From an uncultured Caryophanales bacterium (GTDB taxonomy: Bacteria > Bacillota_I > Bacilli_A > RF39 > UBA660), in assembly GCA_946539445.1 (NCBI GenBank), contig CAMNHK010000010.1, positions 1 to 43,472 of the forward strand: 43,472 bases of DNA. The letters run 5' to 3'. The position numbers were made by a program, and so were the translations under genes. Every line of letters begins with the position of its first letter. Positions within the stretch are counted from its first letter, which is position 1. A model generated the notes under the pieces. That model had not been told where the DNA came from, did not search any database, and saw nothing but the letters and a program-made list of their open reading frames with translations. Below, piece after piece: positions 25,682-33,130 of this stretch.

Positions 25682-26671
25682 ATGAAAAAAATATTATTCT
25701 TAGTAGTTTTAACATGCTTTTTGGTGTCAGGGTGTGGGAAAATGAGTCAAAAAGATATAGTAAAAGAATTTATTCAAAAGATAGAATCTAGTGATGGATA
25801 TGTATCGGCAGGAAAACTAACGGTTCGCAATAATGATGAAGTATATGAATATCAGGTAGATGTTTCCAATTGGAAAGACAATTACAAAGTAGTTCTAACA
25901 AATTTAGCTAATCAACATTCTCAAGTTATTGTTAAGAATTCAGATGGTGTTTATGTCTTAACCCCTTCTTTAAATAAGAGTTTTCGTTTTCAAAGTGATT
26001 GGCCTTATCAAAATTCTCAAGTTTATCTTTTAAATGCTTTGGCTAGAGATTTGGGAAGTGAGGAAGATCGTGAATTCACAGAAAAAGAGGATTCTTATGT
26101 GTTTATGACGAATGTTCATTATTCTAATAATCATAAATTGGTCAGACAAAAAATTATTCTCTCAAAGAAAGGTAAGCCAGAAAAGGTAATTGTATACGAT
26201 GATGATGGAGTAGAAGCTATGACTATGATTTATGAGAAAATTGATTATTCTCCAAGTTTATCGGAAGAAGATTTTGATGTTCAATCGATTATGCAAAATC
26301 GTTCTGATGAAACCTTCCAAGAAGTTAGTAATTTGGAAGATATTATCTATCCTCTATACATTCCAGATGGTACTAAGTTAGTATCCGAAGAAAAAATAGC
26401 AAAAGAAAATGGGGAAAGGGTATTGATGAATTATGATGGGGAAAAATCTTTCTTATTGGTAGAAGAAACGGCGGATGTTTTTCATGATTTTACTATTATT
26501 CCTTCTAGTGGCGAACCATGTTTATTAATGGATACTATGGGTGTAGTGACAGATAACTCTTTATCTTGGACAAGTGGCGGTGTTGAATTTTACATTGTGA
26601 GTGATGTGATGAGTCAAGATGAGATGATGGAAGTTGCTCAATCTATTTCGGGAATTGTTTCTATGAAATAA
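25682..26671 (+). CDS. Lipoprotein with LolA-like fold
   Basis: The start is ATG 25682 behind AAAAGGAGTGTATT; the frame is open upstream but that part overlaps cdaR. The 329-residue protein has a lipoprotein signal peptide with lipobox LVSGC (Cys18). The mature region has repeated beta patterns (DGYVSAGKLTVRNNDEVYEYQVDVSNW, KVVLTNLANQHSQVIVKNSDGVYVLTPSL) like the LolA/LppX-fold lipoproteins of Bacillota, and a C-terminal part (about 235-329, YIPDGTKLVSEEKI) resembling DUF4367. It sits on the outer face of the membrane. A role is not known; a lipid- or signal-sensing role is only inference. Confidence 0.8.
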   Translation: MKKILFLVVLTCFLVSGCGKMSQKDIVKEFIQKIESSDGYVSAGKLTVRNNDEVYEYQVDVSNWKDNYKVVLTNLANQHSQVIVKNSDGVYVLTPSLNKSFRFQSDWPYQNSQVYLLNALARDLGSEEDREFTEKEDSYVFMTNVHYSNNHKLVRQKIILSKKGKPEKVIVYDDDGVEAMTMIYEKIDYSPSLSEEDFDVQSIMQNRSDETFQEVSNLEDIIYPLYIPDGTKLVSEEKIAKENGERVLMNYDGEKSFLLVEETADVFHDFTIIPSSGEPCLLMDTMGVVTDNSLSWTSGGVEFYIVSDVMSQDEMMEVAQSISGIVSMK

Positions 26672-26701
26672 TAGACTTATCATCTTTGTTTGTGTTATAA
26701 T
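26672..26701 (+). promoter_or_regulatory. Promoter of the thioredoxin-fold gene
   Basis: TAGACT, an 18-base spacer and a perfect TATAAT with TGT extension, ending 18 bases before the ATG. Confidence 0.6.
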
Positions 26702-26719
26702 CACTGTAGGTGATTTGAA

Positions 26720-27256
26720 ATGGCAAAACGTTCTAATACAAGAAAACGTACTAAAAAAGAGGAAATATCTGTATCTTCTGTTAACTCAACAAAAGTACTA
26801 TTCACTGTCATTGCGGTAGCAGTATTTTTATTGGTTTTCTATTTCTTAACTTTGTATATTACTAGTAAAAATAGTGAAGATACACAGACAAATGATAATT
26901 CATCTAATGAAAGTAGTGAGACCGTTATTCCTAATAGCATTATTTTGGGTAGAAGTTTATCTATGAGTGACTCAGAATATCTTGTTATATTCTTTGAAAC
27001 AGGAGACGAAGAGACTTCTTCTACTTATGAGAGTGTTGTTTATAATTATCAATCTAAGGAAGATGGATTCCCATTATATGTTGTTGATATGAGTAGTGGA
27101 TTTAACAAGAATTATTTGACGGATGGAGAAGCTAATATGAATCCAACGACTGAGTCTGAAATTCTTGTTCATGGTCCAACTTTAATGCATATTCAAAATG
27201 GCCAAGTAATTCGTTACTTGGAGGGTGAAGAAGCTATTACCTCTTATTTAAAATAA
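26720..27256 (+). CDS. Membrane-anchored thioredoxin-fold protein lacking active-site cysteines
   Basis: The 178-residue protein has a basic N-terminus, one membrane helix (about 27-48), a Ser/Asn-rich linker and a C-terminal domain that reads like thioredoxin: EYLVIFFETGDEETSSTYESVV (beta strand then helix), FPLYVVDMSSGFNKNYL, VHGPTLMHIQNGQVIRYLEGEEAITSYL. The Gly-Pro-Thr before the last beta pair matches the thioredoxin cis-proline. The position of CxxC is taken by GDEETSS, and no cysteine occurs anywhere in the protein. It cannot be a dithiol oxidoreductase; a binding or scaffold role is inference. GTAGGTGATTTGAA is the ribosome site. Confidence 0.75.
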   Translation: MAKRSNTRKRTKKEEISVSSVNSTKVLFTVIAVAVFLLVFYFLTLYITSKNSEDTQTNDNSSNESSETVIPNSIILGRSLSMSDSEYLVIFFETGDEETSSTYESVVYNYQSKEDGFPLYVVDMSSGFNKNYLTDGEANMNPTTESEILVHGPTLMHIQNGQVIRYLEGEEAITSYLK

Positions 27257-27283
27257 AAAGACATTTTGGTGTCTTTTTTTTTT
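27255..27283 (+). terminator. Terminator after the thioredoxin-fold gene
   Basis: The stem AAAAAGACA/TGTCTTTTT with loop TTTTGG is followed by T. Confidence 0.9.
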
Positions 27284-27319
27284 GTTTATGTTATTATTAT
27301 AGTTAGGAGGATGATTCTT

Positions 27320-28582
27320 ATGAGAGGGAAAAAGAAAAAGAAAAAGAGTATCAAACAAGTGTGGAATCATATGAAAAAAGATTTATTTGTTGATAAATCT
27401 TCTAAGAATTCATTTTCCATTATAGAAGTAATTATTATTATTTTGATTTCTATTTTATTTGGTATTGTGATTGGATATCTTTTGACTTTTCGAAAAGATG
27501 CCTTTTCTACTATATTAATGAACGAAAATACGAAAGAAATTGTTCAGACTTATCATGATATTATTCATAATTACTATGATGATGTGGATTCGAATGAGTT
27601 AAAAGATGCGGCTATTAAGGGAATGGTTGAATCTTTACACGATCCATATTCTGTTTATATGGATGAGCATAGTACTTCTAGTTTTATGGATACGGTTGAT
27701 GGTTCTTTTGTGGGAATTGGAGTTGTTATTCAATTTGAAAGTCCTTATAATCGTATTATTGAAATTATGGAGAATAGTCCCGCTTCTAAAGCTGGACTTA
27801 TGGTAGATGATCTTATTACTAAAGTAGATGGGCAAGATGTTAAAGATTTTTCTGGAGCGGATTTAACTCCTCTTATTCGTGGGGAAGATGGAGCAAAGGT
27901 TTCTATTACGGTTCTTAGAAATGACACGGAAAAAACTTTTGAAGTTATCCGTGGAACGGTTGAATTACAAAGTGTTACTTCTACTATTTTTGAAGAAGAT
28001 TCTACTATTGGTTATATTTCGATTCAGTCCTTTTCTACAAATACTACTTCTCAATTTGAAAAAGAATTGAAGAGTCTTGAGAAGAAAAATATAGATGCTT
28101 TGATTTTAGATGTTCGTGGTAATCCTGGTGGGCATCTATTACAAACAAGGGAAATATTAAGTATGTTTTTTCCTAAGAAAACGGTTTTATATCAAATAGA
28201 GTCTAAAGATCGAAATCAAAAAATATATTCTTCTTCAAAAGAAAAAAGGGAGTATCCTATTGCCGTTTTAATTGATTCTAGTAGTGCTTCGGCGGCAGAA
28301 ATATTTGCTTCTTGTTTTCAAGAAAATTATAAAAATGCTATTATTGTAGGTTATTCTTCTTATGGGAAAGGGACTGTTCAAAAAACACAAAAATTAACAG
28401 GTGGAACTAGTATTAAGTATACGACGCAAAAATGGTTAACTTCTAAAGGAGAATGGCTTGCAGGTAGGGGTGTAATACCAGATGTTATTATTTCTCAGAC
28501 GGATGATTATTATAAAAATCCTTCTTATGAATCGGATGTTATTCTTCAAAAAGCTTTAGAATTATTAAAAGAGTCTATGTAG
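27320..28582 (+). CDS. C-terminal processing peptidase (S41), CtpA type
   Basis: S41 peptidases cut exported proteins near their C-termini. The start is ATG 27320, 9 bases after AGGAGG; ATG 27311 touches the ribosome site. In 420 residues: a very basic N-terminus, one membrane helix (about 32-55), a PDZ domain (about 127-210, VGIGVVIQFESPYNRIIEI and PASKAGLMVDD) and the catalytic domain with Ser322 in DSSSASAAEIFA and Lys350 in YGKGTVQ. The gene is convergent with the sortase gene; the two overlap by 8 bases and share a terminator. Substrates are unknown. Confidence 0.95.
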   Translation: MRGKKKKKKSIKQVWNHMKKDLFVDKSSKNSFSIIEVIIIILISILFGIVIGYLLTFRKDAFSTILMNENTKEIVQTYHDIIHNYYDDVDSNELKDAAIKGMVESLHDPYSVYMDEHSTSSFMDTVDGSFVGIGVVIQFESPYNRIIEIMENSPASKAGLMVDDLITKVDGQDVKDFSGADLTPLIRGEDGAKVSITVLRNDTEKTFEVIRGTVELQSVTSTIFEEDSTIGYISIQSFSTNTTSQFEKELKSLEKKNIDALILDVRGNPGGHLLQTREILSMFFPKKTVLYQIESKDRNQKIYSSSKEKREYPIAVLIDSSSASAAEIFASCFQENYKNAIIVGYSSYGKGTVQKTQKLTGGTSIKYTTQKWLTSKGEWLAGRGVIPDVIISQTDDYYKNPSYESDVILQKALELLKESM

Positions 28583-28594
28583 ACTCTTTTTTGA
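28567..28594. terminator. Bidirectional terminator shared by the CtpA-type and sortase genes
   Basis: The 10-base stem AAAAGAGTCT/AGACTCTTTT with loop ATGT contains both stop codons, and T-runs flank it on both strands. Confidence 0.88.
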
Positions 28595-29093
28595 TGCAAT
28601 TAATAATGAGTTGTTTATTATTTTTACTAGGACTGCAAGTAGTTAAAATTAGTTGATTTTCTAATTCTTTTTTTAGATGAATATAGCCATTTTTTTCTTC
28701 TTCCCATATTTCTTTTACTTGATAGATATAGTCTATTCCTTGATAGTTAATTGTTATGGAGTCTCCGATTGTTAATTCGTCTAGTCGTTCAAAATATGCG
28801 ATTGGGCCTGTTCCTGAGTGGGCAGCTAGTATCAATATACTATTTTCTTCATTTGGTAATATGGATTCACCTAAAATGCTTACGTGTTTCTCAATTGTGT
28901 TTTCTTGACTATCTTGTTGGTAGAAGTATTCTTCTAACTCTATTTTTGGGATTGTTATTTTTCCAATCGGACTGTCTTTTTCTTTTGAGATATGAAAGGT
29001 TGGTCGTTCTATTGGGTTTGTTGAGCAGACCATAAATAAACTAACCAATAGTCCTATTAAGAATCCTTTTTTTATAAGATGAATATAGTCCAT
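28575..29093 (-). CDS. Sortase family protein with unusual active site
   Basis: Sortases cut the sorting signal of surface proteins and link them to the wall. From ATG 29093 the protein has 172 residues (a TTG at 29111 is an alternative start); the start lies inside the end of the adhesin gene, so translation is probably coupled. There is one N-terminal membrane helix (IKKGFLIGLLVSLFMV), then IGKITIPKIEL, the catalytic His92 in LAAHSGTGPIAYFERL, GDSITINYQG and the catalytic Cys153 in ILTTCSPSKNNKQLII. The conserved Arg expected after the Cys (family pattern TC...R-L-V) is Gln (Q161), next to Lys160. That is unusual and worth testing. The neighbouring adhesin is the likely substrate. Confidence 0.9.
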   Translation of the reverse strand: MDYIHLIKKGFLIGLLVSLFMVCSTNPIERPTFHISKEKDSPIGKITIPKIELEEYFYQQDSQENTIEKHVSILGESILPNEENSILILAAHSGTGPIAYFERLDELTIGDSITINYQGIDYIYQVKEIWEEEKNGYIHLKKELENQLILTTCSPSKNNKQLIINCIKKEST

Positions 29094-30523
29094 ATTATTG
29101 ATATTATCCAAGATAGTATGTTGGTGTGGGTATTTGGAACAGGAATTAATAGATCATATAAATGAAACTCTTCTGATTCTTCATCTGTTATTTCTATTAC
29201 AATTGGGTCTGCTTTTTCGTATCCTTCTGTTGTGTTTTTTTGAATAATTGTGTAAGTTCCATAAGGAAGGGTAATTTCTGCTTTTCCATTATTGTCAGTT
29301 GTGATGGTTTGAACTTGTTTTTCTCTTTGATAAATATCAAATGATATGTTTGGCTCTTTTTCCCAGTCGTTTTCGGTTCCGTATTCTTTTTCTATTGTGA
29401 TTCTTTTTTTGATTGCTTCGTTTTCTATTACCTGTTGAATAATAGGATTCCTTTCTGATATTTCAATTTTATATTCAGTTGTGTTTTGAGTGTACCCTTC
29501 TCCTGGCTCTAATTCCTTTAAATAATAGGTTCCAAATGGTAGGTTTATCCATTTTGCAGTATTATCTATGATTTCTGTATCGTCTATGATTTCTTTTTCT
29601 TCATTATATAAACCAATAATCGCATGATTAAGAGAGGCTTCTCCACTTGCTTCTATTGATTTTGTATCCTGATCAATCTTGTAGATTTCAATTTTGGTTG
29701 GAATCGATTTTACTTTTAAAGAGACTTCTATTTTTTCTTGATACCCCATCTTCATTAAGTTTTGACTATTATTGGATTGATAAAAAACTAGTGGAGTATC
29801 CATATTATTGTCGGTTTTTTGAATTGTGAATTCATATTCTCCTTTTTTTAAGGGAGCTATTAATAGTGTGTTCTCTCCAATGGATAATTCTTCACTTAGT
29901 GATTGATATCCGATTAAGGAATTATTCTGAATTTCAATTAAAAGTGGTTTGTTTTCCACTACATAGTATTCTTTTAACAATTCTTCTGGAACTGTGGTGG
30001 GAATATTTACTAATTGATTGATTTCCTCTATTTCATTGTTATAGGGATAAATTCGATTTCCATTACTATAGTCTGTAAAAAAATAATCGCCAGATGGATC
30101 GGCAATTTGCCAAATCATAAATTGGGTGATGGCATACCATTTTACATCTGTATGATTTTGGTATCCGTAACCATATCTGGCTACCTTCATGATTTTTTCT
30201 TTTTGTTCTTCTGTTAAATTATATGGGGTATTAACTGATTCATAGTCATTGTTTTTTTGAAACATTTGAAATGGTTCAATACAATAAGCAAATTCATTGG
30301 TTTCGCTTTTTCGAAAAAACCTGGCTTTTTGATAATAGGTTGTCCTAGTGGATGGCTGGTATTTACTCATATAAATTCCATCAATGTATTCTGCTTCATA
30401 AAAAGAAGCGGTTTCTGCATGAGCTATGGAGAAAGATGAGATACTCCATAGTATCATTGTGAGTATTAAGAAAATATATTTTTTGTTGATAAAAATCCCT
30501 CCTTTTTTTCTTAACGAGTTCAT
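29072..30523 (-). CDS. Thioester-domain surface adhesin with two CnaB-like domains
   Basis: The 483-residue protein is counted from ATG 30523, which has AAGGA 7 bases upstream; further upstream Met (30550) is less supported. A signal peptide ends near AHA (about residue 36). The N-terminal part resembles thioester domains (TED) that bind host amines covalently: Cys81 in FAYCIEP and Gln134 in AITQFMIWQIA would form the thioester. Two CnaB/SpaA-type beta domains follow (about 280-360 and 365-455). The first has Lys (YKIDQ) and Glu (LKELEPGEGY) suited to an isopeptide; the second has Gln where Glu is expected (IIQKNTTEGY). The C-terminus reads LIPVPNTHTN plus 15 hydrophobic residues and stops without a basic tail. 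The sortase gene follows. Confidence 0.85.
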   Translation of the reverse strand: MNSLRKKGGIFINKKYIFLILTMILWSISSFSIAHAETASFYEAEYIDGIYMSKYQPSTRTTYYQKARFFRKSETNEFAYCIEPFQMFQKNNDYESVNTPYNLTEEQKEKIMKVARYGYGYQNHTDVKWYAITQFMIWQIADPSGDYFFTDYSNGNRIYPYNNEIEEINQLVNIPTTVPEELLKEYYVVENKPLLIEIQNNSLIGYQSLSEELSIGENTLLIAPLKKGEYEFTIQKTDNNMDTPLVFYQSNNSQNLMKMGYQEKIEVSLKVKSIPTKIEIYKIDQDTKSIEASGEASLNHAIIGLYNEEKEIIDDTEIIDNTAKWINLPFGTYYLKELEPGEGYTQNTTEYKIEISERNPIIQQVIENEAIKKRITIEKEYGTENDWEKEPNISFDIYQREKQVQTITTDNNGKAEITLPYGTYTIIQKNTTEGYEKADPIVIEITDEESEEFHLYDLLIPVPNTHTNILSWIISIIWTIFIL

Positions 30524-30568
30524 CCTACCATCCTTTTGGTTGATTGACAAATGGGGATTTTTTATGAT

Positions 30569-30605
30569 TCTTTTTTCTTTTTCTTTTCTTTTTTCTTTTT
30601 CTTTT
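30569..30605. repeat. Polypyrimidine/polypurine low-complexity tract
   Basis: The plus strand consists only of T with scattered C for 37 bases (repeats of CTTTTT and CTTTT), followed by an A-run. It lies between the divergent adhesin and fhs starts. Confidence 0.7.
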
Positions 30606-30657
30606 AATAAAAAAAAATTTTTTCCTAGAATAAAGGCTCAAAAAAGATTGTTTACTA

Positions 30658-30666
30658 TGCTATAAT
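30658..30666 (+). promoter_or_regulatory. Extended -10 promoter of fhs
   Basis: TGCTATAAT gives a perfect -10 with TGn, ending 18 bases before the fhs ATG. No good -35 is seen. Confidence 0.6.
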
Positions 30667-30684
30667 AAAAAATGAGGTGAGAGT

Positions 30685-32295
30685 ATGGATGATATAGAAA
30701 TTTCAAGAAAGAGTAAAAAGTTACCTATTACGGAGGTTGCTAAAAAAATAGGGTTATCTTCTAAAGATTTAATTCTTTATGGAGATTATAAGGCTAAAAT
30801 AACGAAACCTTATGGAAAGGCTAAAGGAAAACTAATTTTAGTTACCGCAATAAGTCCTACCCCTTTTGGTGAAGGGAAGACAACCGTTAGTATTGGTTTG
30901 AGTGATGCTTTAAACAAGTTAGGCAAGAATACTATTGCTGCTTTAAGAGAACCTTCTATGGGACCAGTATTTGGAATGAAAGGTGGAGCAACTGGTGGCG
31001 GCTATTCTCAAGTGGTACCAATGGAAGATATTAACTTACATTTTACGGGAGATTTTCATGCTATCACATCTGCTAATAATTTAATATGTGCTGCTATTGA
31101 TAATCATATTTATTTTGGGAATAGTTTGGATATTCAAACGGTTACTTTCAATCGTTGTTTAGATGTTAATGATCGTGCCTTACGGGATGTTGATTTAGGT
31201 ACTCGTCATGATTATTTTTCGATTAGTTCTGCTAGTGAAATCATGGCTTTATTCTGTTTGGCGACTTCTCTCGATGATTTACGTAAGAGACTTGGTAATA
31301 TCGTTGTTGGTCTTAATAGTAAAAAAGAGTATGTTTATGTTCGCGATTTGAAATTGGAAGGATCTTTAGTGGCTCTTTTAAAGGATGCTTTTTATCCTAA
31401 TTTAGTTCAAACCCTTGAAAATACTCCTGCTATTATTCATGGAGGACCTTTTGCTAATATTGCTCATGGATGTAATAGTATTATGGCAACGAGAACTGCT
31501 TTATCTTTGGCAGATTATGTTGTGACAGAGGCTGGATTTGGTGCGGATTTAGGAGCTGAAAAATTCTTAGATATTAAATGTCGTATTGGTAATTTAAATC
31601 CTGAATCTGTTGTATTGGTTTCTACCATTAAAGCTTTGAAATATCATGGCGGTGTTCCAAAAGAAGCTATTTTTGAGGAAAATATGGAGGCTTTAAAAAA
31701 TGGAATGGCTAATTTAGACAAGCATTATGAGAATTTAGCAAAATTTGGAGTAAACGTTATTGTTTGTTTAAATCGTTATAATACGGATACGGATGAAGAA
31801 GTAGAGGCTTTACGTGAACATTGTAAGGAAAAGGGATTTCCATTTGCTGTTAGTACGGCTTATATTGATGGAAGTGATGGGGCTTTGGAATTAGCGAAAC
31901 AAGTTCTTAAGATGAAAAAATCTAAATTTCAATTTTTATATGATACGGAAGATACGGTTATTCATAAGATCGATACTATTTGTAAAGAGATTTATGGAGC
32001 TAAAAAGGTTAATTATAGTAAAGAAATTAAAGATAAAATTAAGATATTGGAAAAAAATAAAGTTTCTAATCTTCCAATTTGTGTTGCTAAAACACAATAT
32101 TCGTTTTCTGATGATAAAAATAAGGTTGGTGTTCCTAAAAACTTTGAAGTTACAGTTAAGGATGTTCGATTCTATTCAGGAGCTAGTTTCATTACAGTAT
32201 TATTAGGAGATATTATGACTATGCCAGGTTTATCTCGTAAACCAAATTTTGAAATTATAGATGTTGTTGATGGTAACATTATTAATTTGAGTTAA
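30685..32295 (+). CDS. fhs: Formate--tetrahydrofolate ligase
   Basis: Fhs makes 10-formyl-THF from formate, THF and ATP, feeding one-carbon units to purine and fMet synthesis. The 536 residues are about 20 short of the usual 556. Family features: ATP loop TPTPFGEGKTT (59-67), REPSMGPVFGMKGGATGGG, LTGDFHAI region (HFTGDFHAITSANNL), IHGGPFANIAHG, VTEAGFGADLGAEKF and SGASFITVLLGDIMTMPGL. GAGGTGAGAGT is the ribosome site. It lies alone between a divergent adhesin and a convergent membrane protein. Confidence 0.97.
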   Translation: MDDIEISRKSKKLPITEVAKKIGLSSKDLILYGDYKAKITKPYGKAKGKLILVTAISPTPFGEGKTTVSIGLSDALNKLGKNTIAALREPSMGPVFGMKGGATGGGYSQVVPMEDINLHFTGDFHAITSANNLICAAIDNHIYFGNSLDIQTVTFNRCLDVNDRALRDVDLGTRHDYFSISSASEIMALFCLATSLDDLRKRLGNIVVGLNSKKEYVYVRDLKLEGSLVALLKDAFYPNLVQTLENTPAIIHGGPFANIAHGCNSIMATRTALSLADYVVTEAGFGADLGAEKFLDIKCRIGNLNPESVVLVSTIKALKYHGGVPKEAIFEENMEALKNGMANLDKHYENLAKFGVNVIVCLNRYNTDTDEEVEALREHCKEKGFPFAVSTAYIDGSDGALELAKQVLKMKKSKFQFLYDTEDTVIHKIDTICKEIYGAKKVNYSKEIKDKIKILEKNKVSNLPICVAKTQYSFSDDKNKVGVPKNFEVTVKDVRFYSGASFITVLLGDIMTMPGLSRKPNFEIIDVVDGNIINLS

Positions 32296-32296
32296 A

Positions 32297-32327
32297 AAAA
32301 ATATCCACATTTGTTGTGGATATTTTT
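32297..32327. terminator. Bidirectional terminator between fhs and the Ig-like protein gene
   Basis: The 13-base stem AAAAATATCCACA/TGTGGATATTTTT with loop TTTGT serves both convergent genes. Confidence 0.92.
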
Positions 32328-33009
32328 ATTCTAATGTTAAGTCTTCTTCTTCCTCTTCTTCAATAGGATCGGGAGTATTTATTTTTATATTTTCTTGTGG
32401 AACAATGGTTATCTTTCCAGTATATGTTGTCCCATTACATACTATTGTATAATTATATATTCCTGTTGAAAGGGAATCTACTTGTGAAAAATTTGGATTC
32501 GAACATGTATTGTATACTTCTGGTGTTAATTCTTCTAATATATAATCTTTTGCATAATTTGAAAATGATACATTTCCTAATTGATATTCTACATTTCTTA
32601 GTGTAATTGTAGGCATTTCTTTTTGCTTTACGGTAACTGTTCCCATATATTTCTTTTTTCCATAGGATACGATGTACTGATAGGTACCGGCTTGATTCAC
32701 ATTTACTAGTGATGTGTCTAACCGTAGGGAACGTATTGTTTGTTCGGTCAAGGTTGAAGCATTTTCTAAGTAGTCTTTTACATCGACACTTAAAGGATTT
32801 GCTTCTTCTATTTCAAAGTCTTTTACTTTTATTTCATTGGTTTTTGCTTGGGCTTGGGCAATTTTTCTTTCTTCTACTTGTAATGTATAGGTTGTATTGA
32901 TAATTGGTTTTACTTGAGTAGACATAATAAGTCCACTACCAATCAGGAATATACCCCAGCTAGCTGCGGTAACGGATAAAATTTGTTGTTCTCGTTTATT
33001 TAGCCCCAT
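32326..33009 (-). CDS. Membrane-anchored protein with two Ig-like domains, unknown function
   Basis: The 227-residue protein has one membrane helix (about 13-31), then a polar stretch and two repeated beta domains: LRLDTSLVNVNQAGTYQYIVSYGKKKYMGTVTVKQ and PTITLRNVEYQLGNVSFSNYAKDYIL...STGIYNYTIVCNGTTYTGKITIV. Each ends with a Y-x-Y-x-V-x-C/Y-G-x-x-Y-x-G-x-x-x-V pattern, like cadherin/Ig-like domains. The tail is strongly acidic (PIEEEEEEDLTLE). AGAGGTGTTTGT is the ribosome site. It is convergent with fhs and divergent from nfeD. It probably displays its domains outside the cell. Confidence 0.75.
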   Translation of the reverse strand: MGLNKREQQILSVTAASWGIFLIGSGLIMSTQVKPIINTTYTLQVEERKIAQAQAKTNEIKVKDFEIEEANPLSVDVKDYLENASTLTEQTIRSLRLDTSLVNVNQAGTYQYIVSYGKKKYMGTVTVKQKEMPTITLRNVEYQLGNVSFSNYAKDYILEELTPEVYNTCSNPNFSQVDSLSTGIYNYTIVCNGTTYTGKITIVPQENIKINTPDPIEEEEEEDLTLE

Positions 33010-33033
33010 ACAAACACCTCTACCTTTAATTTC

Positions 33034-33060
33034 ATTATACGGGATAAAAATAATTGTAAA
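33034..33060 (-). promoter_or_regulatory. Promoter of the Ig-like protein gene
   Basis: On the minus strand, a perfect TATAAT (plus-strand 33034-33039), with TTTACA (plus-strand 33055-33060) 15 bases upstream, or TATTTA at 17. Confidence 0.5.
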
Positions 33061-33081
33061 TAGAGAAAACGATTGTTTTTA

Positions 33082-33110
33082 TTGTAAAATATGTCAAATA
33101 GACATATAAT
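33082..33110 (+). promoter_or_regulatory. Promoter of the nfeD-SPFH pair
   Basis: TTGTAA, a 17-base spacer and a perfect TATAAT, ending 20 bases before the nfeD ATG. Confidence 0.75.
33089..33107. promoter_or_regulatory. Operator-like perfect inverted repeat in the nfeD promoter
   Basis: ATATGTC-AAATA-GACATAT is a perfect 7-base inverted repeat around a 5-base centre. It occupies most of the spacer and part of the -10 box, where a bound dimeric repressor would block RNA polymerase. Confidence 0.5.
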
Positions 33111-33130
33111 TTAGTTAGAGAGGTGATTCT

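Noticed and set aside
30471..30523. ATC start for the adhesin, 7 bases after AAAGGAGGG
   Set aside because: The ribosome site is strong, but ATC starts are very rare and ATG 30523 with AAGGA at 7 bases gives a normal signal peptide.
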